A stretch of 64,000 bases of DNA from Rhynchopus sp. YZ270_cl-10. Its lineage: Eukaryota; Euglenozoa; Diplonemea; Diplonemida; Diplonemidae. The stretch spans positions 682,001-746,000 of the forward strand of contig OZ037865.1 of the NCBI GenBank assembly GCA_964035575.1, written 5' to 3'. Made by a program: the position numbers and the translations under genes. The notes under the pieces were generated by a model. It worked only from the letters and a program-made list of their open reading frames with translations. It did not search any database and was not told the DNA's origin. Shown piece after piece: positions 20,501 through 31,137 of this stretch. Within the stretch, counting starts at the first letter, position 1. The number at the start of each line of letters is the position of its first letter.

Positions 20501-22049
20501 CTAGATCTCATCCTCCTCAACCTCCTCTATCTCTTCAATTTCTTCGATCTCCTCGATTTCTTCGACTTCCTCCACATCACTCTCGGCACCCTTGTCCTCG
20601 TCCATCTTTGCGTCGTCACCTTCCTTTGTTTTCTGTGCTGTGCTTCCATCCGGTACGCACAGTGTAAGTTTTGCTGAGGAGGACAGACCCACTGCAGGCT
20701 TTGCCTTCTTCGGCTGTTGCTCCACAGCAGACTCGATCTGCAGGTCAGGGTCGTCAGGGCTGTAGGGAAATTAGTTGTAGTGGAGTGAGTTGGTTAGAAT
20801 GCAAAAAAAAAAGGAAGTTTGTTTAGATGACAGAAAGAGATGAGTAGCAGTGGTAGAGACCTTGAGCGAGAGAGAGCATCGGGGTGTACGGTTGCAGAGG
20901 GCATTGCAAGGGGGGATAAGTTGACTTGAAATACAAATCCCTCTCGTGTGACAGTGTACCTTTGGTACAATGACCGGCTGGATAATGTCATTTCCCTCAA
21001 TACTTTGCGGTAATAAAATGGAGGAAAAAAACTCCTCGGCTTATAAAAGGGGGAGGGGTTGCGACAAACCTCAAACTGCGTGCCCGTTTGCGTCCTTTTG
21101 TGTCGGTTGCAGATGTCTCTGCAGTCTTTGCTGTGAGACCTTTGTTTTTCTCCATGTCCCCGACACTCTTCCGCTCTTTGGCCCATTCGAACTGGCTGAT
21201 CCCTGCCTTCTTGCGAGCGAGGAGGTCGTTCGCGACGGAGGATGTGAGCTTGCCTACGATGTACTCCACCTTGTTCACTGCGATGCCCGACGCAGCAAGC
21301 AGCGAGGCGGGGGCGACAGCGTCACCACCTGCCTTGTGCACGACACAGATCTGGTGCAGGGTGTTCACTGCGATTGACACTTCCCCGGTCGAGATCTTCG
21401 ACTCCACTGCGGTAGGATCCGCGAGAAGCGCACCATTCTTCATAATCGCAAACGTCACAATCACGGGAACATGCTGGATGTTCAGGGGAATCGGCTCACG
21501 CTCTGTTTCCGGGTGGATTGTGATACGGTCGCCAACGATTGTCACCTCCGGACGTCTGAAGTGAAGAAGCGCTGTCAATGTTGCAATTCCACAGGCATCC
21601 GTGAGGTTTCCATCGTGGTCGATAACGGTGACCTCGACTCGAATGCTCCAGACCTGCTTGCCAGGTATAAGGCAAAGCGATTCTACATCCACAGCCTTGC
21701 TGTTTTTCAAAACCCGGTCCAACAGTCGGCGCAGCTCCTCCACCTCAGGTGTCTTGCGTGTCTGATGGAAGGACGGGTCCGCCATCGGTGAAAGCTTAAT
21801 CTCAAAATCCAAAAAGCCTTCTTTCGGCCTGTACTTCGAGGGCTCCACAGCGCGGCATCTCACTGTCGTCAACACCCGGGTCTTTCCTACGGAAACATCG
21901 CATTGCCCCGGGTTTCTTCCAAAGTCAACATTCAAATAACGGAACTGAGTAAAGCTTCTGTCATCGATACGCAGATTCTCCTCCAGTGCTGCGGCCACAA
22001 ACTCTTCTTCGTTTTTGCTTATAGTCTTTGACCCTTCGATTTTCACCAT
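20501..22049 (-). CDS. RRP45: Exosome complex subunit RRP45 (RNase PH fold), two exons
   Basis: Core-ring subunit of the RNA exosome, acting in nuclear and cytoplasmic 3'-5' RNA processing and decay. Exons on minus: 22049-21070 and 20759-20501; the intron 20760-21069 has a GTTTGT donor and a CCCTACAG acceptor. The phase-2 junction restores a Ser codon, giving 412 residues. Family landmarks: EENLRIDDRSFTQFRYLNVD, GQCDVSVGKTRVLTTVRC, GFLDFEIKLSPMADPSF, RVLKNSKAVDVESLCLIPG, KQVWSIRVEVTVIDHDGNL, CGIATLTALLHFRRP and PIPLNIQHVPVIVTFA. These match RRP45 (EXOSC9, PM/Scl-75 in animals) rather than RRP46 or RRP43. As in other RRP45 proteins, phosphorolytic residues are not expected to be active. Exon 2 encodes an acidic Glu/Ile tail. 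The intron carries a TTGACTTGAAATACAAATCC repeat (family F) also found near 3545, 10960 and 44630. Confidence 0.95.
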
Positions 22050-23162
22050 TTTTAAGTAAACCCGAAGGGCGGAGGTAGAGAGAGAGAGGGTAAAAAACCC
22101 GGTGTATTAGCGCTGGAAGGGAAAAAGGAGGGGTTGGGAAGGCGGGTGGTGTAAAACAAATTGCAAATCAATGTGAACTGTCTTTGTTGTTCTGTAGTGC
22201 AAAGTGCTCTCCCCAATATGCTATCCCCACACACCCTGGCCACAGTGTAAGAAGAAACCTAAGTCTCTCGGTGCGCCACCTTTTGATGGAGCCACCTTGA
22301 TCACATTTCGCACCTACCTTGTCTTTGCGTTGTGTGTTGGCAAAAGGAAGACTGCTGAGGATACGTATCCACTCGAGACGCGAAGTCTGTTGTATCTCGT
22401 TATCAGACCGCATCAGCTGTACGCTGCCGGGGGAGGGAGGGAGGGCAATGTCATTTCCCACACCCTGAGTGCGTAATTTTGCATTTTTGGTACCCACAAT
22501 GTGTTCGAGCAAAAAAAAGATCGGGGTTGGGGAATTTTGTCTTTTTTGTTTTCTTTTTTTTTTGGGAGTGGGGAGTGGGGAATGGGTGGGGTGAGTGGTG
22601 GGGATGGGGAAAGGAAGAGGAGATTCTGCTCATCAATGCTCTCTTAAGTGCAGGCTCCAGCTCTCCCTTACTTTATTTATTTTTTTGATTTTTTTTTTTA
22701 TATTTTCCATCTAAAAATAGGTGTACCGATGAGGAGCCAAAAAAAAGGAATACAGCTGAACCCTCACAAATCACCTGGTAAAATAAAAAAATTGAAGGTC
22801 GCTCATTGTTTCAATTGAAAGAATTGCTAGAAAGATAAATGGACCTCCCTATGTACATAAACCTATCTTTACACATTCAATTCAAAACAACAAGTCACAC
22901 AACCAATTCATTTCCCCCACCCTTCCCGTTTTTTTTACTAGGAAAAGACGAGAATGATGAGGAAACAAAAAAAAAGAGGGGGTATGAAAAGGAATTTTTT
23001 TTAGAAAAGTTCTGACTGTACCACACAATTTTTTTGCAAATATGAGTTTTGCAAAAAATTTGTGTGTTACAAACAGGGGTGGGGGGAAAAACAAAAACAA
23101 AAAAATTAACAAAAGAAAATCTCTAGAAGCTTTTTTAAAGGGGGGGGGGGGGGGGGGAATGA

Positions 23163-23363
23163 CTACGCCTTCTCGACCATTTTGATTTTTACTTTTTTGA
23201 TTTTTTTTGATATTTTTTTTAGTGTAGCTGCCAGACAGACAGTCTTCACTATGTATTCATTTGTTTTGTCGATGTTAGACTTTTGTAATGATCGTTCTGG
23301 TAAACCCTCATCCGTATAGGTCCGTACAGGCTCCCTATACGCGGGGTAAAAATCAGGTGGCAT
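23163..23363 (-). CDS. Small hypothetical ORF, 66 residues
   Basis: It starts MPPDFYPAYREPVRTYTDEG and ends in a Lys-rich helix-like segment (KKISKKIKKVKIK). It is on the gene strand and has a more varied first half than the surrounding spacer. There is no homologue I can name and no second exon found, so it could be a small basic protein, an exon fragment or chance. Confidence 0.25.
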   Translation of the reverse strand: MPPDFYPAYREPVRTYTDEGLPERSLQKSNIDKTNEYIVKTVCLAATLKKISKKIKKVKIKMVEKA

Positions 23364-23397
23364 ATAAAGAAAAATGCAAGAAAAAGAAAAGTTTTAT

Positions 23398-23432
23398 AAG
23401 ATGACTCTAAGCCTCTCGTACTTAGTCACCTT
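23398..23432 (-). repeat. Hairpin family A, AAGATGA/TCACCTT variant
   Basis: AAGATGACTCTAAGCCTCTC followed by GTACTTAGTCACCTT. The inner stem is CTAAG/CTTAG, with A replacing the usual first-pair G next to the loop. The outer stem contains a wobble-type change. Confidence 0.6.
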
Positions 23433-23883
23433 GAAAAAAAACTTGTCGGATAAAATGCATCTATCTCTGTGCACACACAATGCATATTTTTTTACCACTA
23501 TCGGTACTGTGCTTGAACACTGGGTTTGAAATTTTGCAAAACTGAACGGTGGTCAAAGACGAGCCATATATCTAAGGGGGGGAGTTTGGATTTTTGGAGA
23601 CTGGGGACTACGGGAAGGGGTGGAGAAAAAAGGGGGGGAAATGGAAGGGGACGCCGGGGGTTAAACTGAAATTGTCAAAAATAAATGAGTTTCGAGGTCT
23701 TCACCATCCTTTTTTCTAGCTCTCTCTCTCAATATAAGAGAGATAATTCAGTTTGACATATTTCTTGCTCATGGGGACACTACTGAGGGGGCTAATTACA
23801 AAAGAGGGGTTTCCCCCTCTCTTGCACTTCACTCCCTCCTCCAGTAACAAAGCAGGATGGGGAAGGGGGAAAATTTTTTTATG

Positions 23884-23917
23884 AGGTGACCCTAAGCCTC
23901 TCGTGCTTAGTCACCTT
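23884..23917 (-). repeat. Hairpin family A, AGGTGA/TCACCT variant
   Basis: AGGTGA-CC-CTAAGC-CTCTCGT-GCTTAG-TCACCT. Compared with the copy at 11068, both strands of the outer stem changed (A-T to G-C) and pairing is kept. It lies about 255 bp downstream of the SAP-domain gene stop. Confidence 0.65.
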
Positions 23918-24171
23918 GAAAAAAATGGAAAAAAAAAAAAAAATGAATTTGGTGGTGAATATGCACTCTCCCTCCCTGCCTCTCCACCCCCTTCATTCAC
24001 AAAAAAGAGAAAAAAAATAAACATAAAACTAAACCCCACGACGGTTTCAAAAAATCTAATTTTCTTTTTCTTTTTTCTTTTTGGGGGGATTTTCTTTTTC
24101 TTTTTCTCCCCCCCTCTCACTTCCCTCACCTTTTTTTAATTTTTTTTAAATCCCAATCTAAAAACCCTCCT

Positions 24172-25579
24172 CTAATCCTGAATACCAGCATGCGCCTTCT
24201 GGTATCTGTCGAGGTGTCTTTTAACCTGTCTGTCGCGGTCTTCTGCTGATGGTTCTGGGCATCTGAAGCCTGCGTCTCCGTTGAAGAACGCAGGGGATTG
24301 GGGGATGGACATGGATTCGGATACGGGGACGGAGGGGCGGGGGATCACATTGATCTCGGAGTACTGCGAGGTCGAGGTGCGGGGCTCAACGTGGTTGAGG
24401 TGCTGTGCCCACTGCTGGGTGCGGTCTGTCTGAGAGACGGACCCTCTGGGCACACGACCAAGCTGCGACGCAGTCACCGAATGCCTTGGCGCCAACTCAG
24501 GAGACGGTGCCCTGAGCATCTCATCGTCAATGTCGTCCTCCTCCTCTGCCGCAACCAACCGTCCCTTGCGCACCGCCTTCTTCATCTCCGGCTCCTGCAG
24601 GTTCACCCCCACTGCGGCCATCCCCTGTGTAGGTGCCTCCCTGCACGCCATCTCAATCTCCGAAGGCATCTGGTTCTGCATCTGGCTCTGCACCTCTGAA
24701 CCGCAGGACATAAAGCGCTGCTCCTCACGCAGCTTCATGATGACACGCTCCATCAGAACCTTCTTCGTGCCCGAGACGGGGAGGCGTTGGAGCTTGAGGT
24801 ATGCCTTCAGTCTGTCGACGGTGAGCTGCTCGATGCGTCCGTCGCGCCAAAGACGCATCATGTCGTCGGGGGTGCGCACACCGCCAGCGGTCATGCCGGG
24901 GTGCACACTAGGGCGGGTGCGTGCAGCGCGTCTCTTGGGGGCAGGTGCAGCAGGTGCAGCAGGTGCTGCCTGGGGTGGTGCGTCCTCGAAGTCGGGGAGC
25001 CCCTCGCTCTCGCTGTCGCTCTGCTCAAATTGGAAGTTGATAGTTCCGGTCTCGTCCTTCGTGTCGTGTTGGGCAGAGCACTGCATGTCGGACATGCTTG
25101 CCTCTCTCATGGTCGCGTGTGCAGTAAGGCGTCTATCCACCTCGGTCTTGTACTTATTCCATGCACTCTCCCACACAGCACGGTTCTCGACCAGGTATGC
25201 CTGAGGGGTGAAGGGGGTGAAGTAAAGTTTGAAAAAAAAAAAAAAAATAAAAGTTGAAAGGTGCAAACGCCTACCGGCGACGCAGGCACTGTACTGAACA
25301 AACAGATCGAGAAAAAAAGGCCACCTTTGGAAGAAACGTTGCGAGATGAACCTCATGAACACTATCCTCTCCGCAATAGAGTTAAGGCTTTTTTGCGTTT
25401 TTTTTTCTTTGCACTCCACAGCACTGCTGCTATAGGTACCATACCTCATTCTCGTTGAGAATCACGTAGCCGTTGACGAAGGAGTCCAGGAGCTGCGCGG
25501 CGGGGTCATTGTGGCTGCACATGCTCTCGTCGTCCTTGACAGGGGTGTCCATCATCTGCCTTCTCCTTCTGTGGTCCAT
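24172..25579 (-). CDS. SAP-domain protein, two exons
   Basis: Predicted DNA- or chromatin-associated protein of 387 residues. Exons on minus: 25579-25445 (45 codons, starting MDHRRRRQMMDTPVKDD) and 25200-24172. The phase-0 intron 25201-25444 has donor GTATGG and acceptor CCCCTCAG. The SAP motif lies at about residues 165-200 (RIEQLTVDRLKAYLKLQRLP, then GTKKVLMERVIMKL), the usual helix-extended-helix form that binds AT-rich DNA. It is preceded by an acidic patch (DSESEGLPDFED), an Ala/Pro linker and a basic KRRAARTR that could serve nuclear import. The rest is low complexity. The intron contains a family B hairpin (25251-25291). SAP domains occur in many chromatin, RNA-processing and repair proteins, so the specific role is open. 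Confidence 0.85.
25251..25291 (-). repeat. Hairpin family B copy within the SAP-gene intron
   Basis: AGTTGAAAGGTGCAAACGCC, a CGCC-TACC-GGCG apex, then GACGCAGGCACT. It shares the family frame but has its own apical stem and loop. Confidence 0.55.
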
Positions 25580-27672
25580 TGTTCGGGGTGGGTGTGAGGT
25601 GAGGTGAGGTGTTCTGGGTGGGAAATGAGGGGGGGGGGAGGAGGTAGAGAAAAAAGTTTGCAAGGCCTAAGAGGAAGGTGACAAATAATTGTGGGGGAAT
25701 CAGCAGTTTGCTTTATCTTGTCCTTTTTTCTTTCGCTTATTTCGGGTTTTTGTTCTGCCATCTTTTTTTGAAAAGAAAAAAAAAAACGCAATTTGGAAAA
25801 CAATCATTTTCCCCCTCTTCTTGTCTACCTTTTGTGTGGAGGCAGGGCAGGCGATTAGAGCGGGGTTTTCGGGCCTCAGATTTCATATTTCAAAAAATAA
25901 TAATTACACGAAGGCTTCGCGTTAACTTGGTGTGATCACCCAAACCGATTCTCCGTGGTTCTCCCGCGGGTTGTCCGCACCCTGAATCACACCATAACTT
26001 TTGGAGAAAATTCTGAAAATTCGCATTTTATTGGGACCGAAAAGATGTACCTCAAAAAGTATGCCTCAGGGGCATTTCCGAGCCAATTTTTCGTTCTGTG
26101 GGGGGGAAATGGAAAAATGAAAAAAACGGACAAAATGTTAGTGACTGAAATTTCCACCAAATATGCCAAGGATGACAGTATGGTATTTTTTTTGACTGCG
26201 CCGCAGGCGCACGGTACCCAACTTTTTTTTGTCATATACCCCCCTCTTTTCTCAGCTCTCTTTTGCTTGCGCGAGCCGATTGCTCTCCACGGTGGGGAGC
26301 TACTGATATCTCTTACCGCCTGCCCTGGCGCGGAAGGCAAAAATAAAAAAAAAAAAAAAAAAAATGTTTGGGAAAATCACCTCCTTCTTTTGTTATGTTT
26401 ATTTTACTATATTTGGTTTTCGTTCCCCTTCCCATCCCTCCCCGCCCTCCCCGTGGTTTTTTTTGTTTTTGTTTTTGCCTTTTTTATTTTTAAAATCGAC
26501 AACTTGGATGACGGTCACCTGTCCAATGAGCGAAGTGTCGTTCATTTCTCTTTGTCTCTCTCTCTCTCGCTCTCTCTTGGTCAGTTATCTCCTGCCAAGA
26601 TAGTGCAAGCACTTCTTAACGTAACCACCTGACCCACTGTATGACACATAGGGAAAAAACTCTTTTGTGAAACACAACATTCTCACACCAACCAAGTTTT
26701 TAAAAAATATAAAACTTGAAAAAAAAAAAAAAAAATGAACGAGCATCATTCTAATAAGGGGGGGAGAATAATATCCTAAACCTCTTGCATTTAGTGGTCT
26801 AAAAATATTTTAGAAAAAAAAAACGAAGTGAGACTTCTGATAACGACTACATCCCTCCGTACGAACTAGAGTTGTTCAAACGGAACTGGTCGTTACAGGC
26901 TTGGAAATTGCTGCGAGACAAAAGAAAACCCTTTAGCAGCACTCAATACCAGACAAATAGCTGACATGGTATATTGGCTGCATATAGGGTGTCTCAAAAA
27001 ATAAAAAATAAAAAATCACATCATAAGCTTGCGCTTCATGAGAGCAGAAAGCAGAGTGTATCACACCCCCCTTCTTTTTAAAGGTTAAATTTTGAAAGCT
27101 GGGGGAGCAGTGACCCATCTAACAAGACAATTTTTTGATAAATTGTAGTGTAGTTGCCTCGGTTGTGTTGCCACAGTTGTGCAAGCTCCACTGTATATTT
27201 TTTTTGTACTATACAGTGCACATTGGGTTCCGTTCAGGGTATCAACGCATACTGGAGATAAAACCACAGCGGAACCCGATCAGTGTGCTTCCCAGTGTAC
27301 AGATGTATGGGGGGGAAGGGACGCAATTTGGCTTGGCCTCGTCATTTTGCCATCAGCAAGACAACGATACCAGCTGTTATATTTGGTAGTCGTGGAAGTA
27401 TTGACAGCGGGCAACAATGTCACCATTTTGGCCGGCGTCTTTTTTGTTGAAGATTTCAATACTCAAAGCAGTACTGAAGGGGAAGAGAGAAAAAAAAATC
27501 AAAGATACATCGCTGGGGACATAAACACTTTTTTTTTTCTTTTCCCGGACACAAAATTGTCACATAAAGAAAATGAAGGATAAATGTAGTCTCAGTACAC
27601 ATGTCATCTTAAATGTTTTGATAAGGTGATACAAAAGCTGCGTGCTTAGTTACCTAAAAAAGAAAAGATTAT

Positions 27673-27707
27673 AAGACGAACCTAAGCCTCTCGTGCTTAG
27701 TCATCTT
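27673..27707 (-). repeat. Hairpin family A copy
   Basis: AAGACGAACCTAAGCCTCTC then GTGCTTAGTCATCTT. The inner stem is perfect; the outer stem has one mismatch, C against A. Confidence 0.6.
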
Positions 27708-28656
27708 GAAAATATAAGAGCGGTGGTTTCATTCAATAGACAACGCCTTGCAAGCATTTGTTTTGTCAAATGGAAAAAATTCAAAAATCAAAAAATCAAA
27801 AAAAAAAAAAAAATCAAAATAACAAACAAACAAAACAACAAATTTCTGTCACCCGTGTGGATAACAGTCTCTCTACACAGCTAATCCATACTCTGATTGT
27901 CTTCACAAAAAAAAAAAAAAGAAAAACACACACACACACATAAATGGGTAAATATTCCACAGAATTTACCCATAAACTGATTACAAACACATATTTTTTT
28001 TTTTGACCAATGTTCCTCTCTTAAGCGGGGTACCCCACAACTTGCTTTCAAACACATTGGGGCCATAATTCTGTGCAAGAATTACCCCTATCCGTTATCA
28101 AACAAAACACACAACACACTCACCCCCCAACACAGCGCGAAACCTTACTCCCAAGGTCACCCAAGCACCCTTTCCACCCACACAACATCCCCTTATCCGT
28201 ATCTATGAACAAGACTACCTTAAGGAAAAGAGGGACACCAGAGTAAGAAGGGAACACAATGGGAAACTAATAGGGAGGAAACGTGCGGATTAGACTGAAA
28301 AACTAGGGACGGTTCCTGACTGGAACATTTTTCAATAAAAAAAATAAAAAAAAATAATAACAAAAGGGGTTCCAAGGATGAATCTGCAAAAAAGGGGGGA
28401 GGAAGGAAGGAAGGGACACATACACAACTTTTAATCTGAAAACGGCTGGACAATCATTTAGAACGTGAAGTTGATAACAGTGCAGACAACCTCAAGGCGT
28501 GGATGCAGACACATTGATATCTCTACCTCAACTGTCCCAAAAAACAACCCTCCGAAGCAGGTCACCTATTCTCCCATTCGCTATCTCTCGTATATTTGTA
28601 GGAAAAAGAAAAATTTTGTGTGGTGAATGTACAACACAAAGAAAATAAAAGTTTAT

Positions 28657-28687
28657 AAGATGACCCTAAGCCTCTCTTAGTCACCTT
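28657..28687 (-). repeat. Hairpin family A copy, shortened loop
   Basis: AAGATGACCCTAAGCCTCTC then TTAGTCACCTT. The GTGC of the usual loop and stem is missing. Confidence 0.55.
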
Positions 28688-28925
28688 AGAAAAACCTTGC
28701 CTATTTACACTACCTTAATCACAGTCGCTAACATACAAACCACCAAGAGGAAGCCATCCAAGAAAAAGTTGGAAGACGAAAAATATGCCTCATGTGCATA
28801 TTTTGTGTTGTGTCGACAAAAAATATTCACCTGCTAGTTGCAGGATCTGTACTCAATGTCGCCCGAAGGCTACTATTTTTGTTTTTGGTGTTTTCAGGGA
28901 ATTATATTTCGGGTTTTTCTTCTTT

Positions 28926-29355
28926 CATGGATGTCCAAAGTACTTGAAGTACTTTTTTCGGATTTTTTATGGTACTTGAAGTACTTGACCCCCCTTTTTT
29001 TTCCTCTCAAAATGACAGTCAAGTACTTGAAGATTGATCAAGTACTTGACAGAAATCAAGTACTTGATACCCTATTTTTTTTTCTCGTACTTTTTTTACT
29101 TTTTTACCCTCTGGCAGAGTCTGTCAAGTACTTGTTTTCGCAAAAAAACGTCAAGTACTTGATCAAGTACCCACTTTTTTTTTGTACTTGATCAAGTACT
29201 TGACGTTTTTTTTGTGAAAAAAGTACTTGACAGAGGGAGAACAAGTAAAAAAGTACTAGAAAAAAAAATAGGGTGTCAAGTACTTGAAGTATCAAGTATT
29301 GGATTTTTTGGGGGATCAAGTACTTGATATACTTCAAGTACTTTGGACATCCATG
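28926..29355. mobile_element. 430-bp foldback element packed with CAAGTACTTG palindromes
   Basis: The ends are inverted: CATGGATGTCCAAAGTACTT on the left and its complement, ending in GGACATCCATG, on the right. They are flanked by a direct TTCTTT on both sides (28920-28925 and 29356-29361). The interior repeats the self-complementary 10-mer CAAGTACTTG about a dozen times and folds back on itself around 29180. No open frame. Family unknown; a non-autonomous DNA transposon is the simplest reading. Confidence 0.7.
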
Positions 29356-30048
29356 TTCTTTGTAAAATGTGATTTTTTTTTTGCAAAAGACCCCCTATAG
29401 ATCCCTGGTTTTGATAAATTGAAAAAGAAAGTGAAGTTGTTGATGCAGGCATCTCCGACTGACCCACGATGCCAGCCCCAGATAAAAGCACAAAAGAAAA
29501 AGGAGAGGAGGACAATGGCAAACAAATCACGACTACATTTTTTTATTTTTCGTTGTATCGTCATCTGACTGCATTTGTGGTTGCTGTTTTTTTTGTTGTT
29601 TTTGGTATTTTTTTTGAATTTTTTTTAATAGTTGGGAACGGTGCACCTGTTCCATCACAAAAACACCACTTCTGATTTTTTTCTTTTTATTTGTGTAGAA
29701 TTACCACGCACAGTTCAATTGGGGAGGCATCACAAAAAGAAGAAGAAAAAAATACAAAAGGGGGGGGAACTAATAAACTCCTGAGGGACGGCTACAGTGT
29801 CACTCTCACACTGATATGAACGACTTTCTTTTTTTTTGAAAACTTGGTTGTATTAGTGTAGACACCCGAGGATGAACTCCACTATACAAAAAAAAAAAAA
29901 AAACGCTTTTTTTTTACAGGGAATTTTTGTCGCATGGACAATCACCTCCAGGGTCTGCATTCTAATGTTGCCAGACGGGCTGCGGTAGATATTTCTCGGA
30001 TAGATGCAAATCGTCCTCAAATTCAAGAAAGTCGCCCCCAAGAGGAAA
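29356..30048. other. Spacer with family G and H repeats
   Basis: No gene. It has a family J fragment (CTGAGGGACGGCTAC) near 29778, a family H hairpin (TAGTG..CACTA around ACCCGAGGATGAACTC) near 29852-29885, and a family G repeat (GACAATCACCTCCAGGGTCT) near 29935. Confidence 0.45.
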
Positions 30049-30199
30049 CACGGCAGACTAGTCAGGAGGACTACTAGTAGTGCTACTGGTCAAAATGACT
30101 AGTGTTTTACGAGTATTGCTACACCAGTAACACTACCAGTTAGCACTAGTTGTTACGACTAGTAGTTCCACTAGTAGTCCCCCTGACTAGTCCGCCGTG
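30049..30199. mobile_element. 151-bp foldback MITE rich in ACTAGT
   Basis: Inverted arms start CACGGCAGACTAGTCAGG and end CCTGACTAGTCCGCCGTG. Inside, GGACTACTAGTAG and CTACTAGTAGTCC-like parts continue the pairing, and ACTAGT or a near form occurs about eight times. No clear target duplication is visible. Confidence 0.65.
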
Positions 30200-31104
30200 A
30201 AAGGGAAACTCACCCCCCTGCCCCGTCGCAGTGTGGAACCCCGCAAAGTAGAACTACAACACAAAGCAAGAGGCAGTACCATGTGGCGCGGCTACCGATA
30301 ACTACCGCGTCACGCCTACCCCCCGGTAGGTTCCAGTCAGAGATTTATATACCATAGTAGAACTGAGGCTGAACCTCAGTTTTGAAAAAAAAAAAAAACT
30401 TTTGCAGATTTGGAAAAAAAGTTTTTTGCATTTTTTGGGGAACTGGGTTGCTGACCGCACCATGAAATCCCGTACCATACAGGCTGTACCCAATTTTTTT
30501 TGCCTGCGGCGCCATTTTTCCTTTTTTGCTCCGCAAAAAAGGGTTCGTTGAGTGACTCTGTGGTGTAAAAGGCTAGATTTTTACACCGTACCCCAATTTT
30601 TTTTCGCCTGCGGCGCCATATTATATTATTATTTTTTGCTTCGCAAAAAAAATTGAGTCATGAGTCCTGATATGGGTGAAAAATTGCATCCGGGTGCCCT
30701 TTTATGCACTCCTCCTGAAGGGGTGAAAGGTGCTGTGAATGCTACCTTGCGTGCTGGAGTCAGGCATAGTGCATGTGGGACCTGCTGGTGCCCTAGACAG
30801 TGAAAGCCCCCTGGGCTAGTACAATGATGATACTTCAATCTGAAGTCCATTTCTTCAAAAAAGCCCCTCTGTGCCTGCAGCCCCCTCAGGAATAGCAACC
30901 TCACTTTTTTTGCACTTTTGGTAAGGAAAAAAATCGTATATAAATCCCTGGTTCCAGTGAAAAAAAAAAAAAAAAAAAAAAAGTCGCATCGTGTTTTGTA
31001 CTGTCCAACATTCTGATGTTTACGGCAGGTATTGCACAGTTACCATCATACAAAAAAGGGAACAAAAGAAAACAAAAACAAAAACAAAAAAACAAAAAAC
31101 TTGT

Positions 31105-31137
31105 AAGATGAATGTGCCTCTCGTGCACACACATCTT
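31105..31137 (-). repeat. Hairpin family A, TGTGC/GCACA variant
   Basis: AAGATG-AA-TGTGC-CTCTCGT-GCACA-CA-CATCTT. It has the same loop and outer stem as the 11068 copy, but the whole inner stem has been exchanged with pairing kept. A close relative lies at 42848-42878. Confidence 0.65.

Larger units (their letters stand above)
22050..24171. other. Spacer between SAP-domain gene and RRP45
   Basis: G- and T-homopolymer-rich. It contains two family A hairpins (23398-23432 and 23884-23917) and a 21-base G run near 23140-23158. One short lysine-rich frame at 23163-23363 is listed separately. Confidence 0.5.
25580..28925. other. Repeat-rich spacer, left half
   Basis: No supported gene. It contains a GGTGTGAT/ATCACACC hairpin at about 25928-25996, long A/T runs, and a CCGCAGGCGCACGGTACCCA block near 26200 with relatives near 30500, 30590 and 62310. 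It also holds family A hairpins at 27673-27707 and 28657-28687, a degenerate copy near 26780 (CTAAA..TTTAG), and a family G repeat (CACCTG..GTCGCCCGAAGGCTA) at about 28808-28873. A 225-codon plus frame (25955-26632) is composition-driven and was rejected. Confidence 0.5.

Noticed and set aside
25955-26632. 225-codon plus frame with Phe/Leu-rich segments that look like membrane helices
   Set aside because: The segments come from T-runs in spacer DNA; no start context, no domain, and it crosses dispersed repeat blocks.
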